DNA of 64,000 nt from Bradyrhizobium sp. WSM471 (GTDB taxonomy: Bacteria > Pseudomonadota > Alphaproteobacteria > Rhizobiales > Xanthobacteraceae): NCBI RefSeq assembly GCF_000244915.1, contig NZ_CM001442.1, positions 2,046,001-2,110,000 on the forward strand. Direction: 5' to 3'. Of this stretch, positions 55,108 to 64,000 are shown piece by piece; the stretch's first letter is position 1; every line of letters starts with the position of its first letter. The notes below the pieces were generated by a model that was not told the origin of the DNA, did not search any database, and worked only from the letters and a program-made list of their open reading frames with translations. The position numbers and the translations under genes are program-made.

Positions 55108-55941
55108 ATGGCCGTCCGCCGCCTCTCCGTTGCACTCGCGCTTTTCTGCGGCCTCGCCGCGAGCGTTGCGGCGTCATCCGCGGAGGAACGCGCGATCGTG
55201 CTCGCCACGACCACAGCGACGCAGGAGTCCGGCCTGCTCGATTACCTGCTGCCGATCTTCCGTGACAAGACCGGCATCGAGGTGACGGTGATCGCGCGGC
55301 GCGCCGACGAGGTCCTCGAGGGGGCACGCAGGGGCGAAGTCGACGTCGTGCTGATGCATGCACGGCCGCAGGAGGAGAAATTCGTGGCCGACGGTTTTGC
55401 CGCGAAGCGCTTCGACGTGATGTACAACGATTACGTGCTGATCGGGCCGAAGAGCGATCCCGCCGGCGTCAAGGGCAAGGACATCGCGACCGCGCTGAAG
55501 GCGATCGAGGCCAAGGGCGCGCCGTTCGTGACGCGCGGAGACCGCTCGGGCACGCATGCCGCGGAGCTCGCGCTCTGGATCGTCGCCGGCATCGACATCG
55601 CGAGCACCAAAGGCGGCTGGTACCGCGAGGCCAAGCAGGGCATGGCTTCCGCCCTCGATGCAGCGCGCACGGCAAAGGCCTATGTGTTGTCCGATCGCGG
55701 CAGCTGGATCGCTTTTCGGGAGCGTGGCGATCTCGACATCGTCGTCGAAGGCGACAAGCGTCTGCTCAATCAGTACGGCGTGATGCTGGTGAACCCCGTG
55801 AAGTTCCCGAACGTCAAGAAGGAGCTGGGGCAGGACTTCATCGACTGGCTGATCTCGCCCGCCGGGCAGGCGGCGATCGCCGGATACAAGGTCGACGGAC
55901 AACAGCTGTTCTTCCCCAATGCGGACAAGTCGGGCGGCTGA
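55108..55941 (+). CDS. TupA-like tungstate/molybdate-type binding protein
   Basis: A 277-residue secreted protein: signal peptide, then IVLATTTATQESGLLDYLLP, DKTGIEVTVIARRADEVLEG, GEVDVVLMHARPQEEKFV and VMYNDYVLIGPKSDPAGVKG. This is the TupA (tungstate-binding) pattern. The stretch usually VGTGQAL is ARRADEVLEG here, so the ligand may differ. No TupBC permease is adjacent; the downstream genes are MoeA-like. A role in supplying W or Mo for formate dehydrogenase is inferred from context. Confidence 0.82.
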   Translation: MAVRRLSVALALFCGLAASVAASSAEERAIVLATTTATQESGLLDYLLPIFRDKTGIEVTVIARRADEVLEGARRGEVDVVLMHARPQEEKFVADGFAAKRFDVMYNDYVLIGPKSDPAGVKGKDIATALKAIEAKGAPFVTRGDRSGTHAAELALWIVAGIDIASTKGGWYREAKQGMASALDAARTAKAYVLSDRGSWIAFRERGDLDIVVEGDKRLLNQYGVMLVNPVKFPNVKKELGQDFIDWLISPAGQAAIAGYKVDGQQLFFPNADKSGG

Positions 55942-55995
55942 CGGTCGTATTGCCAGCGGTTGCCAAACCGGGCGATGCATGGTCCATCATGACGC

Positions 55996-57102
55996 ATGAC
56001 CCAGCGCCTGCCGCCATCGCTGACGCCGCTCGACTCCGCGCTCGCCGCGTTGCTGACAGGGTGTGATCCGCTCGCGCCGGTGGAGTTGCCGCTGGGCGAA
56101 GCGGCCGGCTGCATCGCGGCCGGCAATCCGCTGCTCGCGGCGCGACCGTCCCGTGACGTCGCTGCCGCCGATGGCTGGGCGTTACGCGCCAATGATCTGG
56201 TCGGCGCGTCCTCCTATTCACCGCTAGCTCTCGCAAGAGCGCGCGCCTGGGTCGATGCCGGCGACGCGATGCCGGCGGGATGCGACTGTGTGCTCGATGC
56301 CGACGCAGTCGAGCTGTCTGGTCCGCTCGTCCAGGTGTTGGCGGAGGGCGTGCCGGGGCAGGGCGTCAGGCGCGCTGGAAGTGATATCGACGGACGCACG
56401 CCTGCCGCGGCAGATGGGTATCCGGTCGGTCCTGGCGCTCTGCTGCTCGCGCGCGCCGCCGGACTGGACCGACTGAACGTGCGCCGTCCGCGGCTGCGCA
56501 TTGTCAATGTACCAGGCGCAACGGGGACCATGCATCTGATTGCGGAGATCGCTCGCGCCGCAGGACTGGATGTGCACACGAGCGAGGCCGGCGCGCGAGA
56601 CGCGGGATCGATCGCGGAGGCGTTTGGCGTGCCCACCTGCGATCTCCTGCTGACGATCGGCGGCAGCGGTGTCGGTCGCAACGATGCAGCGGTCACGGCG
56701 CTGGCCCAGCGTGGTGACGTGATCGCCCATGGTCTTGCGCTCCAGCCCGGACGCACCGCCGCGGTCGGGCGGCTCGGAACCGTTCCTGTCGTCGCCTTGC
56801 CGGGATCGCCGGATCATGCGCTTGCGGTCTGGCTTGCGCTCGTGCTGCCGCTCGTCGAGCGGCTGTCGGCGCGGCTGCCGCGCCGACAGTTAACTTTGCC
56901 GCTCGCGCGCAAGATTGCATCCAGCGTCGGTATCGCCGAAATGGTTCTGCTGGCGGAGGAACATCATGCGTGGGTGCCGCTTGCGGTAGGAGAATGGCCG
57001 CTCCAGGCAATGGCCGGTGCGGATGCATGGCTGCTTGTTCCCGCCAGCCACGAGGGATTTCCAGCAAGCGCGCCGGTCGATGCCTATCTGATGCGGGAAT
57101 GA
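55996..57102 (+). CDS. MoeA-like molybdopterin-binding protein
   Basis: A 368-residue MoeA-family protein: the AAADGWALRAN segment holds the conserved Asp, LTIGGSGVGRNDAAVTAL fits the MPT-binding loop, and LPGSPDHALAVWL replaces the usual LPGNPVA. Length is about 40 residues shorter than MoeA. It starts 54 bp after the TupA-like gene and is nearly joined to the next MoeA-like gene. It may act in molybdate or tungstate insertion as a paralogue specialised for another cofactor step. Confidence 0.82.
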   Translation: MTQRLPPSLTPLDSALAALLTGCDPLAPVELPLGEAAGCIAAGNPLLAARPSRDVAAADGWALRANDLVGASSYSPLALARARAWVDAGDAMPAGCDCVLDADAVELSGPLVQVLAEGVPGQGVRRAGSDIDGRTPAAADGYPVGPGALLLARAAGLDRLNVRRPRLRIVNVPGATGTMHLIAEIARAAGLDVHTSEAGARDAGSIAEAFGVPTCDLLLTIGGSGVGRNDAAVTALAQRGDVIAHGLALQPGRTAAVGRLGTVPVVALPGSPDHALAVWLALVLPLVERLSARLPRRQLTLPLARKIASSVGIAEMVLLAEEHHAWVPLAVGEWPLQAMAGADAWLLVPASHEGFPASAPVDAYLMRE

Positions 57103-57103
57103 T

Positions 57104-59065
57104 ATGGGTCTTGGCATGACGATGATCCCGCAATCGCAAACCCGCAGCGCGCTCGAGCAGGAGCAGTTCCTCAAGATCCTTTCCCGCGAGGACGCCTTGG
57201 CTCGCTTCGAGGCCGAGCTGTTCCCGCGCGCTCTTTTGAGCGAAACGCGCAAACTCGGTGCTGCGCTCGGTGCGTCGCTCGCTGAAGACATCACTGCGCC
57301 GATCGACGTGCCGCCGTTCGACCGTTCCAATGTCGACGGTTTTGCGGTGCGCTCAGCGGACCTTGCGACAGCCGGCGAAGGCGCGCCGGTTCGGCTCGGG
57401 CTGAATGGCGAGACCATTCACTGCGGCACCGTACCGGCGCTGCAAGTGGAGGCGGGAACGGCAACGCCGATTGCCACCGGTGGTCCGCTGCCGCGCGGTG
57501 CCGATGCCGTGGTCATGGTCGAGCATACCCAGCCGGCGGGATCGGGTGCGATCGACGTCCGTCGCGCGGCCTCGCCCGGGCAATTCATATCCTACGCAGG
57601 GTCCGATATCGCGCGCGGCGAGGCGCTGCTGCGCGCCGGCACGATCATCGGCTCGCGCGAGGTCGGCATGCTGGCGGCCTGCGGTCTTGCCGAGGCGAGC
57701 GTGGTGCGCAAACCTCGTGTTGCCGTGATCTCCACCGGTGACGAACTGGTTCAGCCGGGCGAGGTGCTCGCGCCCGCTGCGATCTACGACACCAACGGCG
57801 CGATCGTCACTGCTGCGATCGACGAGAACGGCGGTGAGGCGGTTTTCCTCGGCGCCATTCCCGACGACGAAGCCCAGCTCGAAGCCGCCATGCGCCGTGC
57901 GCTGGCGGACGCCGACATGCTGGTGCTCTCCGGCGGCACGTCGAAAGGCGCGGGCGATCTCTCCCATCGCATCATAGGCCGGCTCGGCCAGCCCGGCATC
58001 ATCGCGCATGGCATTGCGCTCAAGCCCGGGAAGCCGCTGTGCCTTGCGGTGTGCGACGGCAAGCCGGTGGTGATCCTGCCGGGTTTTCCGACCTCCGCGA
58101 TGTTCACCTTCCACGACATGATCGTGCCAATGCTGCGCAAAATGGCCGGACTGCCGCCGCGCTCCGATGCCAAGGTGAACGCGACCGTGCCGGTGCGCAT
58201 TGCTTCCGAGCTCGGCCGCACCGAATTCGTCATGGTCTCGCTGGTCGGAGGCAAGGACGGCTTGATCGCCTATCCCTCCGGAAAGGGGTCGGGTGCGATC
58301 ACGTCGTTCGCGCAGGCCGACGGTTTTCTGCGCATCGACGCGCTCGCCGACCAGATGCCGGCCGGAACCGAGGCCGAGGTGACGCTGTTCACGCCACATG
58401 TGCGGGTGCCCGATCTCGTCATCGTCGGCAGCCATTGCACCGGGCTCGATCTCGTCACGGCGCAACTCGCGCATGCCGGCCTGACCGTGCGTTCGATCGC
58501 CGTCGGTAGTCTCGGCGGACTTGCGGCGGCGCGGCGCGGTGAATGCGATCTGGCGCCGATCCATCTGTTCGACGACAAGAGCGAGACCTACAATACGCCT
58601 TACCTGATCGAGGGGCTTGAGCTCGTGCCGGGCTGGCGGCGGATGCAGGGCATCGTGTTCCGCAAGGGCGACAAGCGTTTCGAAGGCCACAGTGCGAGGG
58701 ACGCCGTCGTCGCGGCGCTCGCTGATCCCTCCTGCATCATGGTCAACCGCAATCAAGGCGCCGGCACGCGCATCCTGATCGATCGTTTGCTCGGTGGTGC
58801 GCGCCCGGAGGGCTACTGGAACCAGCCACGCTCGCACAACGCGGTGGCCGCGGCGGTCGCACAGCACCGCGCCGACTGGGGCATGACCATTGCTCCGGTC
58901 GCCCATGCGGTAGGCCTCGGTTTCATTCCGCTCGCGGAGGAGCATTATGACTTTGCGCTGGTGACGGCACGCAAGCAGCGGCCTGCGGTGCAGGCCTTTC
59001 TCGCCGCACTCAGCTCGGACGAGGCGCGTGCCGCACTGGAGCGCGCGGGATTCCGGCCGGCGTAG
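57104..59065 (+). CDS. MoeA fused to a periplasmic-binding-protein-like domain
   Basis: A 653-residue two-domain protein. Residues about 20-430 are MoeA: FDRSNVDGFAVRSAD, STGDELVQPGEVL, LSGGTSKGAGDLSHRI and LPGFPTSAMFTF. Residues about 430-653 are PBP-like: VIVGSHCTGLDLVTAQLAHA and VNRNQGAGTRILIDRLLGGA. The same PBP-like domain is joined to the HTH regulator at 53913. The PBP part may sense or present the oxyanion. The start is within 1 bp of the previous stop, so translation is coupled. Confidence 0.88.
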   Translation: MGLGMTMIPQSQTRSALEQEQFLKILSREDALARFEAELFPRALLSETRKLGAALGASLAEDITAPIDVPPFDRSNVDGFAVRSADLATAGEGAPVRLGLNGETIHCGTVPALQVEAGTATPIATGGPLPRGADAVVMVEHTQPAGSGAIDVRRAASPGQFISYAGSDIARGEALLRAGTIIGSREVGMLAACGLAEASVVRKPRVAVISTGDELVQPGEVLAPAAIYDTNGAIVTAAIDENGGEAVFLGAIPDDEAQLEAAMRRALADADMLVLSGGTSKGAGDLSHRIIGRLGQPGIIAHGIALKPGKPLCLAVCDGKPVVILPGFPTSAMFTFHDMIVPMLRKMAGLPPRSDAKVNATVPVRIASELGRTEFVMVSLVGGKDGLIAYPSGKGSGAITSFAQADGFLRIDALADQMPAGTEAEVTLFTPHVRVPDLVIVGSHCTGLDLVTAQLAHAGLTVRSIAVGSLGGLAAARRGECDLAPIHLFDDKSETYNTPYLIEGLELVPGWRRMQGIVFRKGDKRFEGHSARDAVVAALADPSCIMVNRNQGAGTRILIDRLLGGARPEGYWNQPRSHNAVAAAVAQHRADWGMTIAPVAHAVGLGFIPLAEEHYDFALVTARKQRPAVQAFLAALSSDEARAALERAGFRPA

Positions 59066-59072
59066 AGCTTGA

Positions 59073-59708
59073 TTAAGACGCCGCATCCAGCGCGGCCAGC
59101 CGCTCGGCTTCCGCGATATCCTCGACCGTGTTGGCATTGAAGAACGGATCGAGCGGCTCGGTCGGCCACGTCACCGTCGCGAGCGGGTAGCGCGCGGTCC
59201 AGCGGTCGATCTTGCGGAGGTCTTCGACCACTAGCGCGTGACGCAGTTCGTCGCGCAAACCAACGCGCCACAAGCCTATCACCGGATGCGACTGGCCGTC
59301 CGATGCCGCGACGGCGAGCTCGGCATTCGCGGCGAGGCGTTCTTTGTGCAAGCGCGCGACCAGATCGCGCGGCAGGAACGGGCAGTCGCCGGCGGCACTG
59401 AGCACCCATTCCACCTCAGGCCGGTTCGCGGCGGTCCAGTCGAGCGCGGCAAGGATGCCGGCGAGCGGACCGGGAAAGCCGGGCACGTCGTCGGCGACGA
59501 CCTGCAAACCGAACGCGGCGAAGCGGGCGGGATCGCCGTTGGCATTGAGGATCAGCCCGCTGCATTGGGGCGATAGGCGCGCGATCACGCGTTCCAGGAT
59601 GGTGCGGCCGCCGATGGTGCGCATCGGCTTGTCGCCGCCGCCCATGCGCCGGGCGAGGCCGCCGGCGAGCAGCACGCCTTGCGTGCTCGGAAAGCTAATC
59701 GTCACCAC
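59073..59708 (-). CDS. mobA: molybdenum cofactor guanylyltransferase
   Basis: A 211-residue nucleotidyltransferase: [20 protein letters not shown] near the N-terminus, [20 protein letters not shown] and the C-terminal [16 protein letters not shown]. It adds GMP to molybdopterin to make MGD in the cytoplasm. It overlaps the end of fdhD by 14 bp and starts with a GTG; GTG codons at 59705 and 59714 are also possible, and AAGGG upstream does not decide between them. The fdhD-mobA order implies a minus-strand operon. Confidence 0.9.
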   Translation of the reverse strand: MVTISFPSTQGVLLAGGLARRMGGGDKPMRTIGGRTILERVIARLSPQCSGLILNANGDPARFAAFGLQVVADDVPGFPGPLAGILAALDWTAANRPEVEWVLSAAGDCPFLPRDLVARLHKERLAANAELAVAASDGQSHPVIGLWRVGLRDELRHALVVEDLRKIDRWTARYPLATVTWPTEPLDPFFNANTVEDIAEAERLAALDAAS

Positions 59709-60585
59709 CTTCACCCTTGCGCTTGTGCTTGGCCGATTCCTCCTCGACATAAGCGAGGTTCTGGTCGTAGACGATGCGCTCCTCGCCTGACAACGCGATG
59801 AACCGTTTGCCGCGCGCGCGGCCGACCAGCGTCAAGCCCACCTGCCGGGCGAGATCGACGCCCCAGGCGGTGAAGCCGGAGCGCGACACCAGGATCGGAA
59901 TTCCCATGCGGACCGTCTTGATCACCATCTCCGAGGTGAGCCGTCCCGTAGTGTAGAGGATCTTGTCGGAGGCATCGACGCCGTGGCGGTACATCCAGCC
60001 CGCGATCTTGTCGACGGCGTTGTGACGGCCGACATCCTCGGTGTAGCAGAGCGGATCGCCCTCCCTGCACAGCACGCAGCCGTGGATCGCGCCGGCCTCC
60101 AGATAGAGCGAGGGCATGGTGTTGATGGTCTGAGTCATCTGGTAGAGCCAGGAGGTGCGCAGCTCCGCCTTCGGCAACGCGACGCTCTCGACCGCCTCCA
60201 GCAGATCGCCGAAGGCGGTGCCCTGCGCGCAGCCCGATGTCTGCGTGCGCTTCTTCAGCTTGGCCTCGAAATTGGTGTGGTGCTCGGTGCGCACCACCAC
60301 CACCTGGAGGTCGTCGTCGTATTCGACATCGGTGACCGCGTCGTTGTATTTCAGCATGTTCTGGTTGAGCAAATAGCCCAGCGCCAGATATTCCGGATAG
60401 TCGCCGATCGTCATCATGGTGACGATCTCCTGCGAATTCAGGTAGAGCGTCAGCGGGCGCTCCACCGGCACCTTGATCTCGATCCTGGCGCCGGACTGGT
60501 CGGTCCCGGTCACGCTCTCGGTGAGGCGCGGGTCGTCGGTGTCAGGGACGATCAGGGGCGCTGGGGCTTTGTCGATCTTCATCAT
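59695..60585 (-). CDS. fdhD: formate dehydrogenase accessory sulfurtransferase
   Basis: A 296-residue Fdh[12 protein letters not shown], the Cys pair in [13 protein letters not shown] that carries persulfide from IscS, and [15 protein letters not shown]. It delivers sulfur to the Mo or W centre of formate dehydrogenase. No fdh structural genes are in the window. Two adjacent Met codons allow a start 3 bp shorter. It is divergent from mobB across the inverted repeat at 60660. Confidence 0.95.
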   Translation of the reverse strand: MMKIDKAPAPLIVPDTDDPRLTESVTGTDQSGARIEIKVPVERPLTLYLNSQEIVTMMTIGDYPEYLALGYLLNQNMLKYNDAVTDVEYDDDLQVVVVRTEHHTNFEAKLKKRTQTSGCAQGTAFGDLLEAVESVALPKAELRTSWLYQMTQTINTMPSLYLEAGAIHGCVLCREGDPLCYTEDVGRHNAVDKIAGWMYRHGVDASDKILYTTGRLTSEMVIKTVRMGIPILVSRSGFTAWGVDLARQVGLTLVGRARGKRFIALSGEERIVYDQNLAYVEEESAKHKRKGEGGDD

Positions 60586-60659
60586 GGCCGCGACGTTAGC
60601 ATGACATTCGGGTCAAGCCGATATAAGCATGCTAGCGAGAGAACGAAATGCCGCCTATT

Positions 60660-60740
60660 CGTCATTGCGAGCGCAGCGAAGCAATCCAGGCTGCCGCCGT
60701 GGATGCATTCCTGGATTGCTTCGCTGCGCTCGCAATGACG
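60660..60740. repeat. perfect inverted-repeat element (REP-like)
   Basis: CGTCATTGCGAGCGCAGCGA opens a 30-bp arm, repeated exactly inverted at 60711-60740, around a 21-bp loop. It lies between divergent fdhD and mobB. The element belongs to a family common in alphaproteobacterial genomes; it may be mobilised in trans and may attenuate transcription. Confidence 0.8.
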
Positions 60741-60793
60741 GAGGAGAGAGTGGTTCCATCAAGGACCGGGTCGCTCGCGGAGACGGAGCTGGA

Positions 60794-61321
60794 ATGAAAG
60801 TCATCGGCCTTGCAGGCTGGAGCGGTGCGGGCAAGACCACGCTGTTGACGCGGCTGATCCCGCATTTCAATGCGCTTGGCTTGCGCGTCTCGGTCATCAA
60901 GCATGCGCATCACCAGTTCGACGTCGACGTTCCCGGCAAGGACTCCTGGCGCCATCGCGAGGCCGGCGCGGCCGAGGTGCTGGTTGCTTCGTCAAATCGC
61001 TGGGCGCTGATGCACGAGTTGCGCGGGGCGGCAGAGCCGCGTCTGCCGGAACTGTTGAGCAAATTGTCGGCTGTCGATCTCGTCCTGGTCGAGGGTTTCA
61101 AGCGCGAGCCGCATCGCAAGATCGAGGTGCATCGCGCCGCCAACGACAAGCCGCTGCTGTTTCCCGATGACCCCGGAATTTTCGGAATCGCGGCCGATGT
61201 CGCCATTGAAACCCGACTGCCGACCGTCCATCTCGACGATATCGCCGCGGCCGCGGAATTGCTGCTGCGCGCGGCGATGCCGGTCGAGGAAGCGGTCGCG
61301 AAAAGCGCTGCGATGCGTTGA
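60794..61321 (+). CDS. mobB: molybdopterin-guanine dinucleotide biosynthesis protein B
   Basis: A 175-residue P-loop GTPase: Walker A GWSGAGKTTLL at residues 7-17, VIKHAHHQFDVDVPGKDSWR and LVLVEGFKREPHRKIEVHR. It assists MobA in MGD attachment. The ATG at 60794 begins the family N-terminus; sequence upstream in frame is inside the inverted repeat. It is followed by moeA after 9 bp. Confidence 0.92.
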   Translation: MKVIGLAGWSGAGKTTLLTRLIPHFNALGLRVSVIKHAHHQFDVDVPGKDSWRHREAGAAEVLVASSNRWALMHELRGAAEPRLPELLSKLSAVDLVLVEGFKREPHRKIEVHRAANDKPLLFPDDPGIFGIAADVAIETRLPTVHLDDIAAAAELLLRAAMPVEEAVAKSAAMR

Positions 61322-61330
61322 CGAGGCACC

Positions 61331-62587
61331 ATGGCGCAGTTGTCGGACGATTGTTTTGCCTTCGGCGGACCAATGATGTCGGTCGACGAGGCCGTTGGCC
61401 TGATCACGACGCGCGTCAACGCGATTGTCGATCTCGAAACCGTGGCGCTCATCGACGCTGATGGGCGCGTGCTGGCCCGCGATATCGCGGCGCCGCTGCC
61501 GCTGCCGCCCTTCACCAATTCCGCTGTTGACGGCTACGCCGTGCGCAACGCCGATCTTCCTGATAGCGTTGAGCGGGCATTCCCGCTCGACGGCCGCATC
61601 CAGGCCGGCGGTCTGGCACTGGCGCCGATCAAGGCCGGCCACGCCGCGCGCATCTTCACCGGCGCGCCGATGCCGCCGGATGCCGAAACGGTCTTCATGC
61701 AGGAAGATGTCCGCCTCGACGATGCCGGCCGAATTGTGCTGCCGCCGGGGCTGAAGCCGGGCGCGAACGTCCGCCCTGCGGGAGAGGACATTCCCCAGGG
61801 CCACATTGCGTTGCGCGCAGGCCAGCGCTTGCTGCCGCAGCATGTCGCGCTCGCGGCGGCGTTCGGCCTTGTCGGGCTCGACGTCGTCAGGCGCATCCGC
61901 GTCGCGGTGTTCTCGACCGGTGATGAACTGGCCTCTCCCGGCGAGCCGCGCGCGGCCTCGCAGCTGTTCGACTCGAACCGCTTCATGCTGATGGCGATGC
62001 TGCGTCGGCTCGGCTGCGACGTCAGCGATCTTGGCATTTTGCGCGACGAACGTATCTCGCTTGCGAATGGCCTGAAGCAAGTCGCAGGCACGCACGATCT
62101 GATCCTCACCACCGGCGGCGTCTCGACCGGAGAGGAGGACCACGTCAAGGCGGCGGTCGAGAGCATCGGCTCGCTGGTGTTGTGGCGGATGGCGATCAAG
62201 CCGGGACGGCCCGTGGCGATGGGCATCATCGACGGCACGCCGCTGATCGGATTGCCGGGCAATCCCGTCGCGAGTTTCGTCACCTTCGTGCATGTGGTGC
62301 GGCCGACGGTGCTTGCGCTTGCGGGCAGCCTGCCGGAGCAGCCGTTGCCGATCCCGGTGCGCGCGGCATTCACCTACAAGAAGAAGGCGGGCCGACGGGA
62401 ATATGTTCGCGCCTCCTTGCGGCGCATGCAGGACGGCGCACTCGAGGCAATCAAGTTTCCACGCGAGGGAGCGGGGCTGTTGTCCTCTCTCGTCGACACC
62501 GACGGCCTCATCGAGCTCGGCGAGGAGGTCACGCGTGTCGAGCCGGGGCAGAGCGTGGGTTTCTTGTCCTATGCCGATCTGCTCTGA
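61331..62587 (+). CDS. moeA: molybdopterin molybdenumtransferase
   Basis: A 418-residue canonical MoeA: FTNSAVDGYAVRNADL, the AVFSTGDELASPGE motif, LTTGGVSTGEEDHVKAA and LIGLPGNPVASFVTF. It inserts molybdate into adenylylated molybdopterin. It sits in the mobB-moeA-tusA run and is the third MoeA-type protein in 7 kb; this one has the full family motif set and length, so it is the likely housekeeping enzyme. Confidence 0.95.
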   Translation: MAQLSDDCFAFGGPMMSVDEAVGLITTRVNAIVDLETVALIDADGRVLARDIAAPLPLPPFTNSAVDGYAVRNADLPDSVERAFPLDGRIQAGGLALAPIKAGHAARIFTGAPMPPDAETVFMQEDVRLDDAGRIVLPPGLKPGANVRPAGEDIPQGHIALRAGQRLLPQHVALAAAFGLVGLDVVRRIRVAVFSTGDELASPGEPRAASQLFDSNRFMLMAMLRRLGCDVSDLGILRDERISLANGLKQVAGTHDLILTTGGVSTGEEDHVKAAVESIGSLVLWRMAIKPGRPVAMGIIDGTPLIGLPGNPVASFVTFVHVVRPTVLALAGSLPEQPLPIPVRAAFTYKKKAGRREYVRASLRRMQDGALEAIKFPREGAGLLSSLVDTDGLIELGEEVTRVEPGQSVGFLSYADLL

Positions 62588-62642
62588 GTCTGGATGTTGT
62601 GTTGGCGTTGACGTCATCGACCCCTCCCGCCATGTTGCGCCG

Positions 62643-62906
62643 ATGACCAGAACGACGCTCGATCTCACCGGACTGAAATGCCCGTTGCCCGCCCTGAAGA
62701 CGCGCAAAGCGCTGAAGCCGCTGCAGCCGGGCGATCAGCTCGAAGTGTACTGCACCGATCCCCTGTCGGTGATTGACATTCCAAACCTGATCCGAGAGAC
62801 CGGCGACACGGTAGAGATCACCGAGCGCAACGACGCGCGCATCGTGTTCTTGATAGAGAAGGCCGATCGCTCGATAGAAAATATCAATGGTGCGCTGCCC
62901 ACTTAG
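62643..62906 (+). CDS. TusA-family sulfurtransferase
   Basis: An 87-residue TusA-like protein with the conserved LDLTGLKCPLPALKTRKAL; the Cys carries sulfur. TusA-like proteins feed persulfide sulfur to tRNA modification, Moco or FdhD-linked sulfuration. The position next to moeA and near fdhD suggests a role in Mo/W enzyme maturation. Confidence 0.88.
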   Translation: MTRTTLDLTGLKCPLPALKTRKALKPLQPGDQLEVYCTDPLSVIDIPNLIRETGDTVEITERNDARIVFLIEKADRSIENINGALPT

Positions 62907-63226
62907 CCGGCAGTCACTCGGTTGATACCTACCTTTTGTCTATCGACATCGATCATCACTTCTGCCCCAATCGACTTCCTCCGCCGAGACGCGGAGGTCG
63001 AGTCGTGCCTGCGATATGCGGAGCAAATGGGCCATCGAAAGAAGCCCGGCCGTGGCGTCGGGCATAGTCCCCAAGGCAAGGGGTTTAACGTCTCGGATGC
63101 GCGTGACGATCCTGGCGCGCGTCGATCATTGTGCGGAGCAGCAGGGACAAAGGCTGCGCTGCAACGGCTGAGGAACAGGACCATCGTGGCAGGCCGTTCA
63201 GAAGGGCGGCTTTAGGGGAGGAATGC
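62907..63226. other. intergenic region upstream of the transporter
   Basis: No gene seen. The last part holds the ribosome-binding site AGGGGAGG of the transporter gene. No operator palindrome was found by eye. Confidence 0.5.
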
Positions 63227-64000
63227 ATGTCTACCATCGAGAGCGCGGGAACACTTTCGGGTGCCGGCGCAGGTTTTCTGGATCGCGAGCGGACTATCGC
63301 GACCGCCGGGTTCAATCGCTGGCTGGTACCGCCGGCCGCGCTGTGCATCCATCTCTGCATCGGCATGGCCTACGGCTTCTCGGTGTTCTGGCTGCCGCTG
63401 TCGCGCGCGATCGGCGTGACCGCGCCGAAGGCGTGCGCAGAGATGTCGCTGTTTCAAGAGCTGTTCACGACCAGCTGCGACTGGAAGGTCGCCAGCATGG
63501 GATGGATGTACACGCTCTTTTTCGTGCTGCTCGGTATCGCGGCTGCAGTCTGGGGCGGCTGGCTGGAGCGCGTAGGCCCGCGCAAGGCCGGCTTCGTCTC
63601 GGCGCTGTGCTGGTGCGGCGGCCTCTTCCTCGGTGCGATCGGGATTTACACCCATCAGCTCTGGCTGTTGTGGCTCGGTTCGGGCGTGATCGGCGGTATC
63701 GGTCTCGGCCTTGGCTATATCTCGCCGGTCTCGACGCTCGTGAAGTGGTTCCCGGACCGTCGCGGCATGGCGACCGGCATGGCCATCATGGGCTTCGGCG
63801 GCGGCGCCATGATCGGCGCGCCGCTGGCGAACCTCTTGATGAACTACTTCAAGACCCCGACCTCGGTCGGCGTCTGGGAGACCTTCGTCACGATGGGCGT
63901 CATCTACTTCGCGTTCATGATGATCGGCGCGTTCCGCTATCGCTTGCCGCCGCCCGGCTGGCAACCCGAGGGCTGGACCGCGCCGTCGAAGGCCAACGCG
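63227..64000 (+). CDS. OFA-family (oxalate/formate antiporter) MFS transporter, 3' end outside window
   Basis: 258 codons are in the window with no stop. The N-terminus MSTIESAGTLSGAGAGFLDR precedes the first membrane segment (LVPPAALCIHLCIGMAYGFS). The MFS loop GGWLERVGPRKAGFVSAL and the OFA-type SPVSTLVKWFPDRRGMATGM match oxalate/formate antiporters such as OxlT. It is preceded by a strong ribosome-binding site. With the FdhD and Mo-cofactor genes it suggests oxalate or formate metabolism. Confidence 0.85.
   Translation, partial: MSTIESAGTLSGAGAGFLDRERTIATAGFNRWLVPPAALCIHLCIGMAYGFSVFWLPLSRAIGVTAPKACAEMSLFQELFTTSCDWKVASMGWMYTLFFVLLGIAAAVWGGWLERVGPRKAGFVSALCWCGGLFLGAIGIYTHQLWLLWLGSGVIGGIGLGLGYISPVSTLVKWFPDRRGMATGMAIMGFGGGAMIGAPLANLLMNYFKTPTSVGVWETFVTMGVIYFAFMMIGAFRYRLPPPGWQPEGWTAPSKANA

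Overview
The window is high-GC alphaproteobacterial DNA. Gene content and style (orphan Bug-type and TAXI solute receptors, several class III cyclases, many short basic hypothetical proteins, FdhD/Mo-cofactor genes next to an oxalate/formate-type transporter, an inverted-repeat family around CGTCATTGCGAG) fit Bradyrhizobium or a close relative. This assignment is an inference from protein style, not from a marker gene. The two outer parts (about 1-23.4 kb and 50-64 kb) look like ordinary chromosome; the middle is accessory.

Layout. 1-6.1 kb: a cut L,D-transpeptidase, a methyltransferase, and a small catabolic cluster (VOC protein, Bug receptor, TetR regulator, CMD protein, SDR) arranged around a near-perfect TetR operator. 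6.1-8.7 kb: a complete bufABCD bufferin operon (DUF2282 metallophore precursor, MNIO/DUF692 modifying enzyme, DUF2063 partner, DoxX membrane protein) behind a sequence reading GTAACG-N16-CGAA, the form of ECF sigma-F promoters. 8.9-14 kb: three class III nucleotide cyclases and a HutD/Ves protein. 14-23.3 kb: crotonase, MDR reductase, SDR with a divergent TetR regulator sharing two TTACGATCGTAA-type operators, small stress-type ORFs, an FAD oxidoreductase, a 42-residue CxxCxGxG protein and an amidohydrolase. 23.5-26.3 kb: four lower-GC genes (one GIY-YIG/T5orf172-like) forming an islet.

26,524-49,933 is the most striking part: a 23.4 kb Tn7-like transposon whose two ends can be read directly. 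The termini are inverted (23 of 26 bases match). Both ends carry repeated copies of TTTGAAAACGACTCG, four spaced copies on the left and three tightly packed copies on the right, and the element is flanked by the 5-bp direct repeat GCGAG. The packed end lies 12 bp from the 3' CCA of a tRNA with anticodon CAT (probably tRNA-Ile2), like Tn7R next to glmS. Cargo includes PLD-family, SRAP, Ku, Vsr and HNH proteins, a PD-(D/E)xK-like protein, a 1337-residue HTH/nuclease-like/helical protein and a large DUF1998 helicase. No intact tnsA, tnsB or tnsC is visible. An IS21-family element sits between two divergent genes (a TniQ-like gene and the helicase), both of which have lost their 5' ends, so an IS21-associated deletion is likely to have damaged the element.

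50-64 kb: orphan Bug and TAXI receptors, an ABC amino-acid-type binding protein, then a molybdenum/tungsten and formate dehydrogenase maturation block: an HTH-PBP regulator divergent from a TupA-like oxyanion-binding protein and two MoeA-like proteins (one fused to a PBP domain), mobA and fdhD on the minus strand, mobB, moeA and tusA on the plus strand, ending in a cut OFA-family (oxalate/formate) transporter.
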